Source of the DNA: Bordetella parapertussis
GTDB taxonomy: Bacteria; Pseudomonadota; Gammaproteobacteria; Burkholderiales; Burkholderiaceae_B
NCBI GenBank assembly: GCA_945883615.1
Contig: CAMCYB010000021.1
Location: forward strand, 1-30,800
Length of the DNA stretch: 30,800 nucleotides
Reading direction: 5' to 3'
Part shown: piece by piece, positions 1 through 8,158 of the stretch
Numbering within the stretch: position 1 is the stretch's first letter
How the letters are laid out: every line of letters starts with the position of its first letter
Position numbers and translations under genes: made by a program
Notes under the pieces: generated by a model
What the model was told of the DNA's origin: nothing
Databases searched by the model: none
Seen by the model: the letters and a program-made list of their open reading frames with translations, nothing else

Positions 1-37
1 ATTTGAATTCTCGGCTGTGCTGTTGCCTTGTCAGCAC
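1..37 (-). CDS. Possible start of an IS-encoded transposase or accessory ORF (partial)
   Basis: On the minus strand a GTG at 37-35 opens VLTRQQHSREFK and continues past the window edge. The pattern T-R-x-x-x-S-x-E-F-K is common at the N-terminus of OrfA-type helix-turn-helix proteins of IS3 and IS66 elements. Only twelve codons are visible, so the identity is a guess based on this motif and on its position inside an IS-like end. Confidence 0.25.
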   Translation of the reverse strand, partial: MLTRQQHSREFK

Positions 38-61
38 GGGGGGTGAACTTGAAGGGTCATT

Positions 62-106
62 AGTGAACATATCTCCACCTATTTTTTAAGTGGAGATATG
101 TTCACT
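62..106. repeat. Perfect 17-bp inverted repeat with 11-base loop
   Basis: AGTGAACATATCTCCAC at 62-78 is matched exactly by its reverse complement at 90-106, separated by an 11-base T-rich loop. No U-run follows the stem on either strand, so it does not look like an intrinsic terminator. It lies between the IS66-like tip and the putative transposase start. It could be a regulatory hairpin or protein-binding site of the element, or two abutting IS ends. Confidence 0.8.
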
Positions 107-123
107 TAAAAACCGCTCAGGGA

Positions 124-173
124 CAATATGTGTTCCCTAGACGCTTACCAATATGTGTTCCCTAGACGCTTAC
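124..173. repeat. Perfect tandem duplication of a 25-bp unit (IS tip)
   Basis: Bases 124-148 and 149-173 are identical and directly adjacent. On the minus strand each copy begins GTAAGCGTCTAGGG, resembling the outer end of an IS66-family element, so the IS tip appears to be present twice. The unit is not a multiple of three. Each copy plus the flanking AGGGA also forms a short AGGGA/TCCCT inverted repeat. Confidence 0.9.
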
Positions 174-251
174 AATCAGCAAGGCGGTAAACCCTTCGAC
201 CGTAACACACTCAACCAGCTGCTTAGAAACCGCGCTTACATTTGGAATTTC
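174..251 (+). pseudogene. Remnant of a large serine recombinase (Recombinase domain fragment)
   Basis: In the plus-strand frame beginning at 174 the translation contains GGKPFDRNTLNQLLRNRAYI. This matches the characteristic G-x-x-F-x-x-x-x-L-x-x-L-L-x-N-x-x-Y-I pattern of the Recombinase domain of large serine integrases. Upstream, the frame runs into the IS66-like tip and meets a stop at 138-140. Downstream, it runs straight into the ssrA terminator and continues as nonsense. It is therefore truncated at both ends: by IS insertion on the left and by a junction next to ssrA on the right. Integration next to tmRNA genes is a well-known habit of mobile elements, which makes a decayed integrase here plausible. 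No function is expected. Confidence 0.55.
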
Positions 252-289
252 AAAAAAAAATCCCAACCGACTCGGGTTGGGATTTCAAA
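242..289. repeat. 13-bp imperfect direct repeat flanking the ssrA terminator
   Basis: TTGGAATTTCAAA at 242-254 and TTGGGATTTCAAA at 277-289 differ at one base. They flank the terminator hairpin exactly at the point where recombinase-like sequence meets the ssrA 3' flank. It may be a scar of an integration or deletion event, or chance in an AT-rich stretch. Confidence 0.5.
252..282 (-). terminator. Intrinsic terminator of ssrA
   Basis: On the minus strand an eight-base stem (TCCCAACC at 261-268 paired with GGTTGGGA at 275-282) has a six-base loop and is followed by a run of U, seen as nine A on the plus strand at 252-260. It sits about ten bases beyond the CCA end of the tmRNA, where an ssrA terminator is expected. 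Confidence 0.85.
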
Positions 290-292
290 TTA

Positions 293-654
293 TGGTGGAG
301 CCGGGGGGAATTGAACCCCCGTCCATAAGTCCTCTACAGACAGTTCTACATGCGTAGTCGATACATTTTGAATTTAACCTTGGTATATGCCTACCGACAG
401 GCCGGACCTTGGCGATTCACTAAGTTTTAGGGCTTATGTTTGTGACCCACACAAGCACGATTCTTTGTAAATGACGCTGCTGTGGTTTTACCCACCTGAC
501 CCAAAGACAAATCAGTGCAGCGGCTCACCGCTTAAGCGGCCAGAGCGAAACGCTCGTCGTTGGCGTTTATAGATTTCCAGTGGATTTACGAGCTGACTGG
601 TGCTCGGCATGCCCTGTTCTGTTTTGTAACCTACGTCGAAACCGGGTCGGCCCC
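293..654 (-). ncRNA. ssrA: Transfer-messenger RNA (tmRNA)
   Basis: This is the one-piece tmRNA that rescues stalled ribosomes by trans-translation and tags the incomplete protein for proteolysis, working with SmpB. The 5' end on the minus strand, GGGGCCGACCCGGTTTCGAC, is the conserved tmRNA start. The 3' end has the TGG/T-loop sequence GGGTTCAATTCCCCC and ends in encoded ACCA at 293-296. GGGGCCG and CGGCTCC pair as the seven-base acceptor stem with one G-U pair. The internal reading frame encodes ANDERFALAA followed by TAA, a tag I associate with Bordetella and relatives. Length is about 362 bases, normal for the family. It lies immediately downstream of ihfB on the same strand, with its own promoter and terminator. 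Confidence 0.97.
532..564 (-). other. tmRNA proteolysis-tag reading frame
   Basis: Minus-strand codons from GCC at 564-562 encode ANDERFALAA and end with TAA at 534-532. The terminal ALAA is the usual ClpXP/ClpAP degron end. The resume codon is GCC, and the frame is followed at once by a hairpin region, as is usual in tmRNAs. Confidence 0.9.
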
Positions 655-662
655 ATATCGTG

Positions 663-693
663 ATTGTAACTTTTTTTAGACTGTACGTTGCAA
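663..693 (-). promoter_or_regulatory. Candidate ssrA promoter
   Basis: On the minus strand TACAAT (668-663) matches the -10 consensus at five of six bases and ends eight bases before the tmRNA 5' end at 654, the right place for the start site. TTGCAA (693-688) is a possible -35, but the 19-base spacer is long. The -35 part lies in the last codons of ihfB. The -10 call is firmer than the -35. Confidence 0.5.
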
Positions 694-1032
694 TAATAGT
701 TCGTTATTGTCGGCCAAAGAGTCATTCATGACGGTTTGCTGCACAGACAAACTCACCGCATCAACCATTTCTCTTAACTCTTTACCCGCTTTGAAGTGCG
801 GTACAGATTTACCAGGCACCAATACTTGCTCGCCTGATTTTGGGTTACGGCCCACGCGCGGGGCGCGGACCGATAACGAGAAACTACCAAAACCACGAAT
901 CTCGATGCGTTGGCCTTCAGCTAAAGCCTCGACCATTGCATCAAGAATCGTTTTAACAGCGAAGTCGGTATCGCTGACAGCCAACTGTGGATGGTTGGCT
1001 GCCAAGGCTGCGATGAGTTCTGACTTGGTCAT
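676..1032 (-). CDS. ihfB: Integration host factor subunit beta
   Basis: This is the beta subunit of the IHF heterodimer, a nucleoid protein that bends DNA sharply at specific sites and assists replication, recombination and sigma-54 transcription. The 118-residue protein opens with [10 protein letters not shown] and carries the HU/IHF arm signature with GFGSFSL and [13 protein letters not shown] around residues 47-70. The IHF fold ends near residue 93. The remaining 25 residues are a polar extension beyond the usual length of about 94, as is seen in some related bacteria. Its position just after rpsA is the classic rpsA-ihfB arrangement, with a 25-base gap, so it is probably the last gene of the long cluster. 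The ATG start fits the conserved N-terminus. Confidence 0.93.
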   Translation of the reverse strand: MTKSELIAALAANHPQLAVSDTDFAVKTILDAMVEALAEGQRIEIRGFGSFSLSVRAPRVGRNPKSGEQVLVPGKSVPHFKAGKELREMVDAVSLSVQQTVMNDSLADNNELLLQRTV

Positions 1033-1057
1033 AAATGAACAGCGGTTTCAGTAGCGA

Positions 1058-2770
1058 TTACTCGCCGCTGCTTGCCTGATCAAGTTTAGCTTTCAACAAG
1101 GCACCTAAGTTAGTGGTACCGGTTGAGGCGCCCGCCTCACTCATGCGCTGCATAGAATCTGCCGTTTCTGCCGTATCACGGGCTTTAATTGAAAGCTGAA
1201 TCGAACGTGCCTTGCGGTCAACGTTAATGATCATGGCTTCAATGTTATCGCCTTCTTTAATAGCTGTGGTGGCATCTTCTACGCGGCCTGAAGAAATTTC
1301 AGAGGCACGTAAATAACCCTCAACATCAAGCGACAAAGTAACCACTGCGCCTTTGGGCTCAACTGACTTAACGATGCCGGGTACTGTTGCACCTTTGTCG
1401 TACGTTGCGACGAAGTTATTGAAGGGGTCACCTTCAAGTTGCTTAACGCCCAGAGATATGCGCTCTTTGTCGGTATCAATAGCCAACACAACTGCTTCGA
1501 GCTCATCGCCTTTCTTGAAGTTACGCACAGCTTCTTCGCCGGTTTCATTCCAAGACAAGTCAGACAAATGCACCAAACCGTCAATGCCGCCAGCCAAGCC
1601 AACGAACACACCAAAATCAGTGATTGATTTGATGGCGCCTTTGACTTTATCGCCACGTTTAAAGTTAATCGCGAATTCTTCCCATGGGTTGGCGCGGCAT
1701 TGTTTCATACCGAGCGAAATACGACGACGTTCTTCGTCGATTTCAAGAACCATGACTTCAACTTCGTCACCTAAGGTAACCACTTTACGTGGGTCAACGT
1801 TTTTGTTGGTCCAGTCCATTTCTGAAACGTGAACTAAGCCCTCAATACCAGCTTCGACTTCAACAAATGAACCGTAATCGGTCAAGTTGGTGACTTTGCC
1901 GAATAAACGGGTATGTTGTGGGTAACGACGTGCCAAACCCACCCATGGGTCTTCGCCCAGCTGTTTGACGCCCAGTGACACACGGCTTTTCTCTTGATCG
2001 AACTTCAATACTTTGGCTTCAACTTCTTGACCCACTGTCAACACCTCTGAAGGGTGACGAACACGACGCCATGCCATGTCAGTGATGTGCAAGAGACCAT
2101 CAATACCACCTAAGTCAATAAACGCGCCATAGTCGGTGATGTTTTTGACCGTGCCTTTTACGATAGAACCTTCTTGCAAGTTTTCAAGAATTTTTTGACG
2201 CTCTGCACCCATGCTGACTTCAAGCACGGCGCGGCGTGACAAGACCACGTTATTACGCTTACGATCAAGCTTAATGACGCGGAATTCAAGTGTTTTGCCT
2301 TCGTATGGGGTAGTGTCTTTAACAGGGCGCACATCGACCAATGAACCGGGCAAGAATGCACGTATGCCGTTGGCCATAACGGTCAAGCCGCCTTTAACTT
2401 TACCTGTAATGGTACCGGTTACTAATTCGTTTTTCTCGAGCGATATTTCAAGCGACAGCCATGCTGACAAGCGCTTGGCGCGATCGCGAGATAAAACGGT
2501 ATCGCCGTAACCATTTTCAAGTGCATCGATGGCAACAGATACAAAATCACCAGGAACAACTTCAATTTCGCCCTGATCATTAAAAAATTCTTCAACGGGA
2601 ATGAGTGCTTCTGACTTTAAGCCCGCATTAACAACCACAAAGTTGTGATCGATGCGAACGACTTCTGCGGAAATAACTTCGCCAATTTTCATGTCTTGTT
2701 TTTTAAGACTTTCGGCGAACATATTGGCAAAGCTTTCGCTCGCCGTTTGTGAAGTTTGTTGAGTAGGCAT
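1058..2770 (-). CDS. rpsA: 30S ribosomal protein S1
   Basis: S1 binds the 5' region of mRNAs and brings them to the 30S subunit, which matters most for messages with weak Shine-Dalgarno sequences. The 570-residue product has the expected six S1 (OB-fold) repeats, each recognisable by a core such as G-x-V-x-x-I-x-D-[FY]-G-A-F-[VI]. The first two diverge and bind the ribosome; repeats three to six are well conserved. I chose the ATG at 2770 (MPTQQTSQ) because homologs start shortly before the conserved [11 protein letters not shown] and an AGGA lies upstream. The frame stays open to 2908, but the extra codons there are unlike S1 and fall in the rpsA leader and cmk 3' end. It follows cmk by 94 bases, the largest gap inside this cluster. 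Confidence 0.95.
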   Translation of the reverse strand: MPTQQTSQTASESFANMFAESLKKQDMKIGEVISAEVVRIDHNFVVVNAGLKSEALIPVEEFFNDQGEIEVVPGDFVSVAIDALENGYGDTVLSRDRAKRLSAWLSLEISLEKNELVTGTITGKVKGGLTVMANGIRAFLPGSLVDVRPVKDTTPYEGKTLEFRVIKLDRKRNNVVLSRRAVLEVSMGAERQKILENLQEGSIVKGTVKNITDYGAFIDLGGIDGLLHITDMAWRRVRHPSEVLTVGQEVEAKVLKFDQEKSRVSLGVKQLGEDPWVGLARRYPQHTRLFGKVTNLTDYGSFVEVEAGIEGLVHVSEMDWTNKNVDPRKVVTLGDEVEVMVLEIDEERRRISLGMKQCRANPWEEFAINFKRGDKVKGAIKSITDFGVFVGLAGGIDGLVHLSDLSWNETGEEAVRNFKKGDELEAVVLAIDTDKERISLGVKQLEGDPFNNFVATYDKGATVPGIVKSVEPKGAVVTLSLDVEGYLRASEISSGRVEDATTAIKEGDNIEAMIINVDRKARSIQLSIKARDTAETADSMQRMSEAGASTGTTNLGALLKAKLDQASSGE

Positions 2771-2815
2771 GTGTAAGGAAATTCCTGGTGGGTTTAAAAA
2801 ACCCGGGTTCACACC
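2771..2815 (-). promoter_or_regulatory. rpsA leader with mutually exclusive small hairpins
   Basis: Upstream of rpsA the sequence can pair in competing ways. AACCCGGGTT (2800-2809) is a perfect palindrome. GGGTTT and AAACCC (2790-2804) form a 6-bp stem with a 3-base loop. GGTG and CACC at 2812-2815 and 2787-2790 enclose both. The Shine-Dalgarno AGGA sits in a small palindrome, AGGAATTTCCT. In E. coli S1 represses its own translation through leader structure; whether these elements play that part is inference. Confidence 0.35.
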
Positions 2816-2864
2816 CAAGCGATCATTCGCCGAGGTGGTATTCATAAAACCGCTATAGCACAGG

Positions 2865-3581
2865 CTATTGCGGCGCTTGGGCTTGATGGGTGGCAAACCA
2901 CCGATCAAGTATTAACTTAACGGTTTGCTCGATCGTTAAGTTTGAAGAATCAACCCTAAACGCATCGTGCGCGGCCACAAGTGGCGCAACCGCCCTTTGT
3001 GTATCACGCGCATCACGCTCGCGCATGTCTTGCAAAAGGTCTTCAATATTAGCAGAAATACCCTTGTCGATCAACTGCTTACAACGTCTTTGGGCTCGCG
3101 CCTGCACGTCAGCGACTAAAAATACTTTAAGTGACGCATCAGGAAAGACGACCGTACCCATATCACGGCCATCTGCTACCAAACCTGGCGCCTGCCGAAA
3201 AGCGCGTTGCCGATCTAATAAAACCGCACGCAGCGTTGCCGACGAAGCAATTTGGGAAGCAAAGTTACCCACCACCTCTTCACGAATCTGTGATGTGACA
3301 TTTTGACTATCAAGGTAAACGCTTTGATCGTTAAAAATAATATGCATATGACCTGCGGCTTGCGCAATATCATCAATTTGCTCTGCTTTTAAGCCCTTAT
3401 TCATAGCAGTTAAGGCAGACAAACGGTAAAGCGCCCCGCTATCAAGTATGTGCCATCCACCCAAGGCTTGGGCAACCAGACTGGCGACCGTACCCTTGCC
3501 TGAAGCTGTTGGGCCATCAATCGCTATGACCGGATGCAGCATAGGCTTCGAGGTGGCGCACGGTGCGATTTGATCTGTCAT
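2865..3581 (-). CDS. cmk: Cytidylate (CMP/dCMP) kinase
   Basis: It phosphorylates CMP and dCMP to the diphosphates using ATP, in cytosolic pyrimidine salvage and turnover. The 238-residue protein has the P-loop GPTASGKG at residues 23-30, the substrate-binding stretch DSGALYR, the [12 protein letters not shown] segment typical of CMP kinases, and an arginine-rich C-terminal part ([15 protein letters not shown]). The first 15 residues lie before the conserved core, so Met14 is a possible alternative start. The ATG at 3581 makes a 4-base ATGA overlap with the end of aroA and fits the coupling seen through this cluster. The order aroA-cmk-rpsA is widespread in proteobacteria. Confidence 0.95.
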   Translation of the reverse strand: MTDQIAPCATSKPMLHPVIAIDGPTASGKGTVASLVAQALGGWHILDSGALYRLSALTAMNKGLKAEQIDDIAQAAGHMHIIFNDQSVYLDSQNVTSQIREEVVGNFASQIASSATLRAVLLDRQRAFRQAPGLVADGRDMGTVVFPDASLKVFLVADVQARAQRRCKQLIDKGISANIEDLLQDMRERDARDTQRAVAPLVAAHDAFRVDSSNLTIEQTVKLILDRWFATHQAQAPQ

Positions 3582-4966
3582 GCGGGTTCAGTTTTAACAA
3601 GGTTGCTAAACACTTCAAAATAATTCGGAAATGTTTTGGCAACACAACCGGGGTCAAGCACGCGAATCGGCACAGGGCCAAATGCTGCCAACGAAAAACA
3701 CATCGCCATACGATGGTCATCATACGTATGAATAGCGGCTGGCTGCCAAGCACCCTCTGCGATAGGCCACACTTTTAACCAATCGTCGCCACTTTCAACT
3801 TGAGCGCCAATTTTTCTAAGCTCGTTTCGCATGGCGTCAATTCGATCGGTTTCTTTGACACGCCAACTACCAATGTTGCGCAACACACAAGGCCCATCAG
3901 CATAAATAGCTAAAACGGCCGCAGTCATCGCCGCATCAGGTATTAAATTAAAGTCTAAGTCAAATGCGTGTAGCCTTAATAAGCCAGGTGGTCGTTTTGT
4001 TTGAATACTCAGTGAATCGTAAGTGATGTCAGCACCCATCGCTTGCAAAGTTTTGGCAAACAGCACATCACCTTGAATACTGTGTTCATCAACGCCATGA
4101 ACCGTGACGGGCCCAAAACCCATTAAACCCAGCGCCATAAAATAAGAAGCCGATGACGCATCGCCTTCAACGGTCATAAGATTGGGTGACACATATCGCG
4201 CTTGCGCGTCAATACGGTAGGTTTGTGCATCGACCTGCTCGACCTTGACACCAAATCGTGCCATTAAATTAAGGGTGATGTCGATATAAGGGCGTGAAAT
4301 AAGTGTACCCATCACTTCAATCACAACATCTTGCTGCGTTCGTTGCGCAACCAAGGGTGACACCATTAATAAAGCGGTTAAAAACTGACTTGAAACCGAC
4401 CCTTTAACCTGCACACGGTTGGCTGTTAAGTGGCTTTGACCGATGTGCAAAGGGGGGTAACCCGACGCGCCCAAGTAACGAACGTCTGCACCCCAAGCGC
4501 GCAATGCATCGACTAAATCGCCAATAGGTCGTTCATGCATGCGCGGCACGCCTGACAGCGTGTAGTCGCCCCCCAAAACAGCTAAAAATGCCGTTAACGG
4601 GCGAAAGGCGGTACCCGCATTACCTAAAAACAATTCGGCTTTAGGTGTTAACAGGGGAACGCACTGCTCAGCTAATTCAGCTGAAAAAATACCCGTAACA
4701 GACACCTCAGTTTCACTGTGTCGCACCACTTGAACACCCAGTTTTTCAAGCGCAGCTAACATCACATCGGTGTCGTCAGACTTGAGCAACCCAACAATAC
4801 GCGTGGTGCCAAGTGATAAAGCCGACAACAGCAAAACGCGGTTTGAAATACTTTTGGAACCTGGCAAGGTTATGTCACCCCTTGCGTAGCGCAGAGGTGG
4901 CAGTGTTATGGATTTTGAATCGTCTTCGTCAGATCGATGTGGCTTTGGGTCCGGCGAAACAATCAT
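3578..4966 (-). CDS. aroA: 3-phosphoshikimate 1-carboxyvinyltransferase (EPSP synthase)
   Basis: It transfers the enolpyruvyl group of PEP to shikimate-3-phosphate, the sixth step of the shikimate pathway. The 462-residue protein shows [10 protein letters not shown] near residue 34 with the catalytic lysine at 38. The class I motif [13 protein letters not shown] lies around residues 114-126, with [15 protein letters not shown] after it and the DDHRMAM segment near the end. The intact glycine and proline in the class I motif predict an ordinary glyphosate-sensitive enzyme. It overlaps tyrA upstream and cmk downstream by four bases each, so translational coupling is likely. An N-terminal leader of roughly 20 residues precedes the fold, but the ATGA overlap supports the start at 4966. 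Confidence 0.96.
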   Translation of the reverse strand: MIVSPDPKPHRSDEDDSKSITLPPLRYARGDITLPGSKSISNRVLLLSALSLGTTRIVGLLKSDDTDVMLAALEKLGVQVVRHSETEVSVTGIFSAELAEQCVPLLTPKAELFLGNAGTAFRPLTAFLAVLGGDYTLSGVPRMHERPIGDLVDALRAWGADVRYLGASGYPPLHIGQSHLTANRVQVKGSVSSQFLTALLMVSPLVAQRTQQDVVIEVMGTLISRPYIDITLNLMARFGVKVEQVDAQTYRIDAQARYVSPNLMTVEGDASSASYFMALGLMGFGPVTVHGVDEHSIQGDVLFAKTLQAMGADITYDSLSIQTKRPPGLLRLHAFDLDFNLIPDAAMTAAVLAIYADGPCVLRNIGSWRVKETDRIDAMRNELRKIGAQVESGDDWLKVWPIAEGAWQPAAIHTYDDHRMAMCFSLAAFGPVPIRVLDPGCVAKTFPNYFEVFSNLVKTEPA

Positions 4967-5922
4967 GTTCGGTGAGCTTCCCAGTCGCGTCGTGCAATCG
5001 CGGCGCGCTGCAAAAAGGCTTGCAACACCAACGCATCACCTGACTCAAGGGCTTGATGTGCTTTACTTAAAACCACTTGATAGGCTTTAATTTGTGCCAA
5101 CATCACCTCGCGATTTTGCATCATAATGTCACGCCACATTTCGTCTGAGCCCTGTGCAATACGGGTAAAGTCTGCAAAACCAGTGCCCGCCATAGCCAGG
5201 TCAAGATGGCTGTTGGGGTCAGTTAACACATGCGTCATATAAACCGCTGCCAACCAATGTGGCAAGTGACTAATAGTCGCCATCACTTCATCGTGCCGAG
5301 TTGGGTCAAGCGAACGCACATGCGCACCACAGACACGCCAAGCGTGGCTGACGCGCTCAACCGCATGAACGGGGTTTTCTGCTAAAGGGCACACGACAAC
5401 TTGGCGACCCATATATAGATCAGCCTTGGCCGCAGTCGGCCCCATTAAATGTGAACCGGCAATGGGGTGAGCCGGAACAAATTGCCCGACTTTCGAACCT
5501 AAACTCGCATGGGCTGCCGTTACCACATTTTTTTTGGTACTGCCGCCATCAGTGATAACAGCATGGTCAAGCAAATGTGGTGCCATAGCTTTAAAAATTA
5601 ATTCGTAACTGCCGACGGGTGTTGCCAACAAAATAAAATCAGCTTGTGCCGCAGCGTCTTCAATTGAAACAATTTCATCAATTAAACCTAACTCATGCGC
5701 TTCAACCAACACCTCGTGACGCCGACCCGCACCTATAATGCGCTGCGCTGCGCCGGCTTGGCGTATGGCGGCTGCAAACGAGCCCCCAATTAAACCCACA
5801 CCGATAATAGCTAAGGTATCAATACGATCTGTGGGAAAGTGCCGACCTGCATGCGTTGCAGATTGCGCGCGAGCAACTGTTGATATTTTAGTATTTGAAG
5901 CGTGACTAGAAGCGTGACTCAT
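4963..5922 (-). CDS. tyrA: Prephenate dehydrogenase (TyrA family)
   Basis: It oxidatively decarboxylates prephenate (or arogenate) towards tyrosine with NAD(P). The 319-residue protein has the dinucleotide-binding motif GVGLIGGSF at residues 41-49, [11 protein letters not shown] at the end of the nucleotide domain, and the family motif PAHPIAGSH at 150-158, whose histidines belong to the active site. It is a stand-alone dehydrogenase without a fused chorismate mutase; that activity sits in pheA two genes upstream. About 30 polar residues precede the Rossmann fold. Its ATG overlaps the hisC stop by one base (TAATG) and its end overlaps aroA by four. The cofactor and the choice of prephenate or arogenate cannot be read from the motifs alone. 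Confidence 0.93.
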   Translation of the reverse strand: MSHASSHASNTKISTVARAQSATHAGRHFPTDRIDTLAIIGVGLIGGSFAAAIRQAGAAQRIIGAGRRHEVLVEAHELGLIDEIVSIEDAAAQADFILLATPVGSYELIFKAMAPHLLDHAVITDGGSTKKNVVTAAHASLGSKVGQFVPAHPIAGSHLMGPTAAKADLYMGRQVVVCPLAENPVHAVERVSHAWRVCGAHVRSLDPTRHDEVMATISHLPHWLAAVYMTHVLTDPNSHLDLAMAGTGFADFTRIAQGSDEMWRDIMMQNREVMLAQIKAYQVVLSKAHQALESGDALVLQAFLQRAAIARRDWEAHRT

Positions 5923-7061
5923 TATTGCGATAATACTTCAGGTAAAACAGCTGTCAACGCTTTCAGAAATACGGCGTTTTCAGTTTCTAAACCAATTGAA
6001 ACCCGCAACCATTCTGGCAAGCCATCACCACTGACCGGGCGCACAATAACGCCTCGTTTTAGTAGTGCTTGATTGATGTCTAAAGCCTTTGCACCCATGT
6101 GAACCAACACAAAATTGGCATAGCTGGGCACATACTGCAACCCTAACTTTTTAAAACCCTGTTCAAGTTGTTGCTTACCCGCTGTGTTGACGGCCTCGCT
6201 TTGGCGTAAAAATTCATCATCGTGCAACGCGGCAATAGCGGCAGCTTGCGCTAAAGAGTTCACATTGAAAGGTTGGCGCACACGCGCCATGAGGTTAGTT
6301 AAGGCCGGCTGCGAAACACCGTAACCCACGCGCAAACCTGCTAAACCATAGGCCTTGGAAAAACTTCGCGAAATAACCAAGTTACGGTATTGCTTGACTA
6401 AACCCACACTATCAACGCGCATGTTAGGTTCAATGTATTCGTTATAGGCTTCATCAAGCACAACCGTGACGCGCTCACCAAATGCAGCATGCACACGTTG
6501 CATAAATTTTTCAATCGCTGATGCGGGTAAAAAAGTACCCGTTGGGTTATTTGGGTTGGCTATGAAAACTAAACGGGTTTGATCATCAATGGCATCAAAC
6601 ATCGCGTCTAAATCGTGGCCGTAATCGCGTGCGGGAACCACAATGTGGCGAGCACCACGGGCTTGCGAGGCTATTCGGTAAACAGAAAACGAATACTGGG
6701 CATACACCACGGCGTCACCCGGCACCAATAATGCAAGCGAGACCAACTCTAAAATATCGTTCGAGCCATTTCCCAGCGTGACCCACTCAAACGGTACGTT
6801 GAATTTCTGGGCAATCACCTGTTTTAAATCGTAGCCGCCTGGGTCGGGGTAACGCCCCAACTGACCCAACGCTTGCTCAATGGCGCGTTTAGCAGAAGCA
6901 GGCATACCTAAGGGGTTTTCGTTTGAAGCCAGCTTGACCACGTGTTCAGGTTTTAAGCCAAACTCACGCACGATGTCGTCAATGGGTTTGCCTGGAATAT
7001 AGGCTTGTAAGGCTGAAATATGAGCCGGTGCAAGCAAGGTATTTTTTGTGTTGTGTGTCAT
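5922..7061 (-). CDS. hisC: Histidinol-phosphate/aromatic aminotransferase (HisC-type)
   Basis: This is a PLP-dependent class I/II aminotransferase of 379 residues. Key parts are KLASNENPLG near the N-terminus, ANPNNPTGTF around 168-177, DEAYNEY, and SRSFSKAYGLAGLRVGYG with the PLP lysine at residue 236. Motifs match histidinol-phosphate aminotransferase. Its position between pheA and tyrA suggests that it mainly, or also, transaminates prephenate or the phenyl- and hydroxyphenylpyruvates in aromatic synthesis. Such copies are usually annotated hisC2 when another hisC lies in a histidine operon. It overlaps pheA by four bases and tyrA by one. Confidence 0.92.
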   Translation of the reverse strand: MTHNTKNTLLAPAHISALQAYIPGKPIDDIVREFGLKPEHVVKLASNENPLGMPASAKRAIEQALGQLGRYPDPGGYDLKQVIAQKFNVPFEWVTLGNGSNDILELVSLALLVPGDAVVYAQYSFSVYRIASQARGARHIVVPARDYGHDLDAMFDAIDDQTRLVFIANPNNPTGTFLPASAIEKFMQRVHAAFGERVTVVLDEAYNEYIEPNMRVDSVGLVKQYRNLVISRSFSKAYGLAGLRVGYGVSQPALTNLMARVRQPFNVNSLAQAAAIAALHDDEFLRQSEAVNTAGKQQLEQGFKKLGLQYVPSYANFVLVHMGAKALDINQALLKRGVIVRPVSGDGLPEWLRVSIGLETENAVFLKALTAVLPEVLSQ

Positions 7062-8158
7062 ACGTTTGACGCTCTCAACGCAGGGTAAGAACCGAGCACT
7101 TTAAAAAAAGCACTCTTCGCTTCAAGCGCAACGAGTGCACGGGCCACGCCTGGGTCTTGACGATGACCTTCAAGGTCAACATAAAAGTAATATTCCCACA
7201 AACCATTTCGAGCAGGGCGAGATTCAAAGCGAGTCATCGACACACCGTTTTCAGAAAGTGGCGCCAACATACTGTAGACCGCCCCCGCTTTGTTGGGCAC
7301 AGCCAAAATTAAGCTGGTTTTGTCGCGACCACTGGGTAAAGTATCAATCTTACCAACCGCTAAAAAGCGGGTGCGATTGTGAGGGTCGTCTTGTATACCC
7401 TCAGACACCACTTTTAAACCCCAAGTACGGGCAGCCGTTTCGCTGGCGATGGCTGCAACCGTCGGGTCGGATGCCGCAATACGGGCTGCTTCTGCATTAC
7501 TGGCAGCCGGTTCACGGGCTAACTTGGGTGCATGCAGACCGAGCCAATTTTGACATTGAGCCAAGGCTTGTGGGTGTGCCATCAAACGGGTCACGCCATT
7601 CAAATTACCTGAAGCGGTTAACAAACAGTGCCGAATCAAGATCGAATGCTCACCCATAATACGTAGAGACGAATTGAGTAGTAAGTCTAAGGTGCGATTA
7701 ACCGCACCCTCAGTTGAGTTTTCAACGGGCACTATACCGACGTCAGCGCCACCCGATTCAACCGTGCGAAACACTTCATCAAAGTTGGGGCAACCCACGC
7801 CTAAAATAGCGTGACCCATATACTCAAGAGCGGCTTGTTCAGAAAAAGAACCGGCTGGCCCTAAATAGGCCACACGTATATCTTGCTCTAAACCACGGCA
7901 GGCAGAAATGATTTGAGCCCAAATGGCGTCAATTGCTTGCCCGGTCAAAGGGCCTTTGTTGATGGTTTCAAGTTGACGAATAATTTGCGCTTCACGTTCA
8001 GGCCTAAATACCGGCCCTTCGGCTTTGTGCGCATGCTTAACCGCCCCAACCGCCTGCGCTGTTTGCGCACGTTGATTAAGCAGATCAAGAACAGCGGCAT
8101 CTATTGAGTCGATTTTTTCGCGCAAGGGTATAAGTTTTTCTTGTAGTTGTTTATCCAT
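7058..8158 (-). CDS. pheA: Bifunctional chorismate mutase/prephenate dehydratase (P-protein)
   Basis: It converts chorismate to prephenate and then to phenylpyruvate. The 366-residue protein has an AroQ-type helical chorismate mutase at about 1-85 ([20 protein letters not shown]), a dehydratase domain beginning [15 protein letters not shown] near residue 95 and including NRTRFLAVG, and a C-terminal ACT domain with the ESRP motif that binds phenylalanine for feedback control. I start at the ATG at 8158 (MDKQLQEKL), because the only longer start is a TTG at 8170 adding four residues with no homologous counterpart. The chosen start overlaps the end of serC by eight bases and the gene overlaps hisC by four, so it belongs to the same transcript. 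Confidence 0.95.
   Translation of the reverse strand: MDKQLQEKLIPLREKIDSIDAAVLDLLNQRAQTAQAVGAVKHAHKAEGPVFRPEREAQIIRQLETINKGPLTGQAIDAIWAQIISACRGLEQDIRVAYLGPAGSFSEQAALEYMGHAILGVGCPNFDEVFRTVESGGADVGIVPVENSTEGAVNRTLDLLLNSSLRIMGEHSILIRHCLLTASGNLNGVTRLMAHPQALAQCQNWLGLHAPKLAREPAASNAEAARIAASDPTVAAIASETAARTWGLKVVSEGIQDDPHNRTRFLAVGKIDTLPSGRDKTSLILAVPNKAGAVYSMLAPLSENGVSMTRFESRPARNGLWEYYFYVDLEGHRQDPGVARALVALEAKSAFFKVLGSYPALRASNV

Larger units (their letters stand above)
1..173 (-). mobile_element. End of an IS66-like insertion sequence (partial, runs off the window start)
   Basis: Read on the minus strand from 173 or 148, the sequence begins GTAAGCGTCTAGGGAACA. IS66-family elements are known for terminal repeats that begin GTAA, often GTAAGCG. 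About 110-135 bases further in, a short frame reading LTRQQHSREFK opens and runs off the window; it resembles the start of small transposase-associated proteins of IS66 or IS3 elements. The element would have entered a serine recombinase gene whose remnant begins at 174. Only one end is visible, so neither the 8-bp target duplication nor the other terminal repeat can be tested. The family call is inference from the tip sequence. Confidence 0.45.

Noticed and set aside
293..330. tRNA gene suggested by the T-loop-like GGGTTCAATTCCCCC and CCA end
   Set aside because: This is the tRNA-like 3' half of tmRNA; the matching 5' half lies at 634-654 and the tag frame is between.
1353..1832. Plus-strand frame of 159 codons opposite rpsA
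   Set aside because: It is an antisense shadow of a highly conserved gene, with no domain, ribosome-binding site or plausible composition.
2771..2908. Longer rpsA frame starting at 2908 (46 extra residues)
   Set aside because: The extra residues do not resemble S1, overlap the cmk end and span the hairpin leader; the conserved N-terminus begins after 2770.
7135..7659. Plus-strand frame of 174 codons opposite pheA
   Set aside because: It is antisense to an intact pheA; the residue composition is rich in Trp, Pro and Gln without any known fold, and no start signal is seen.
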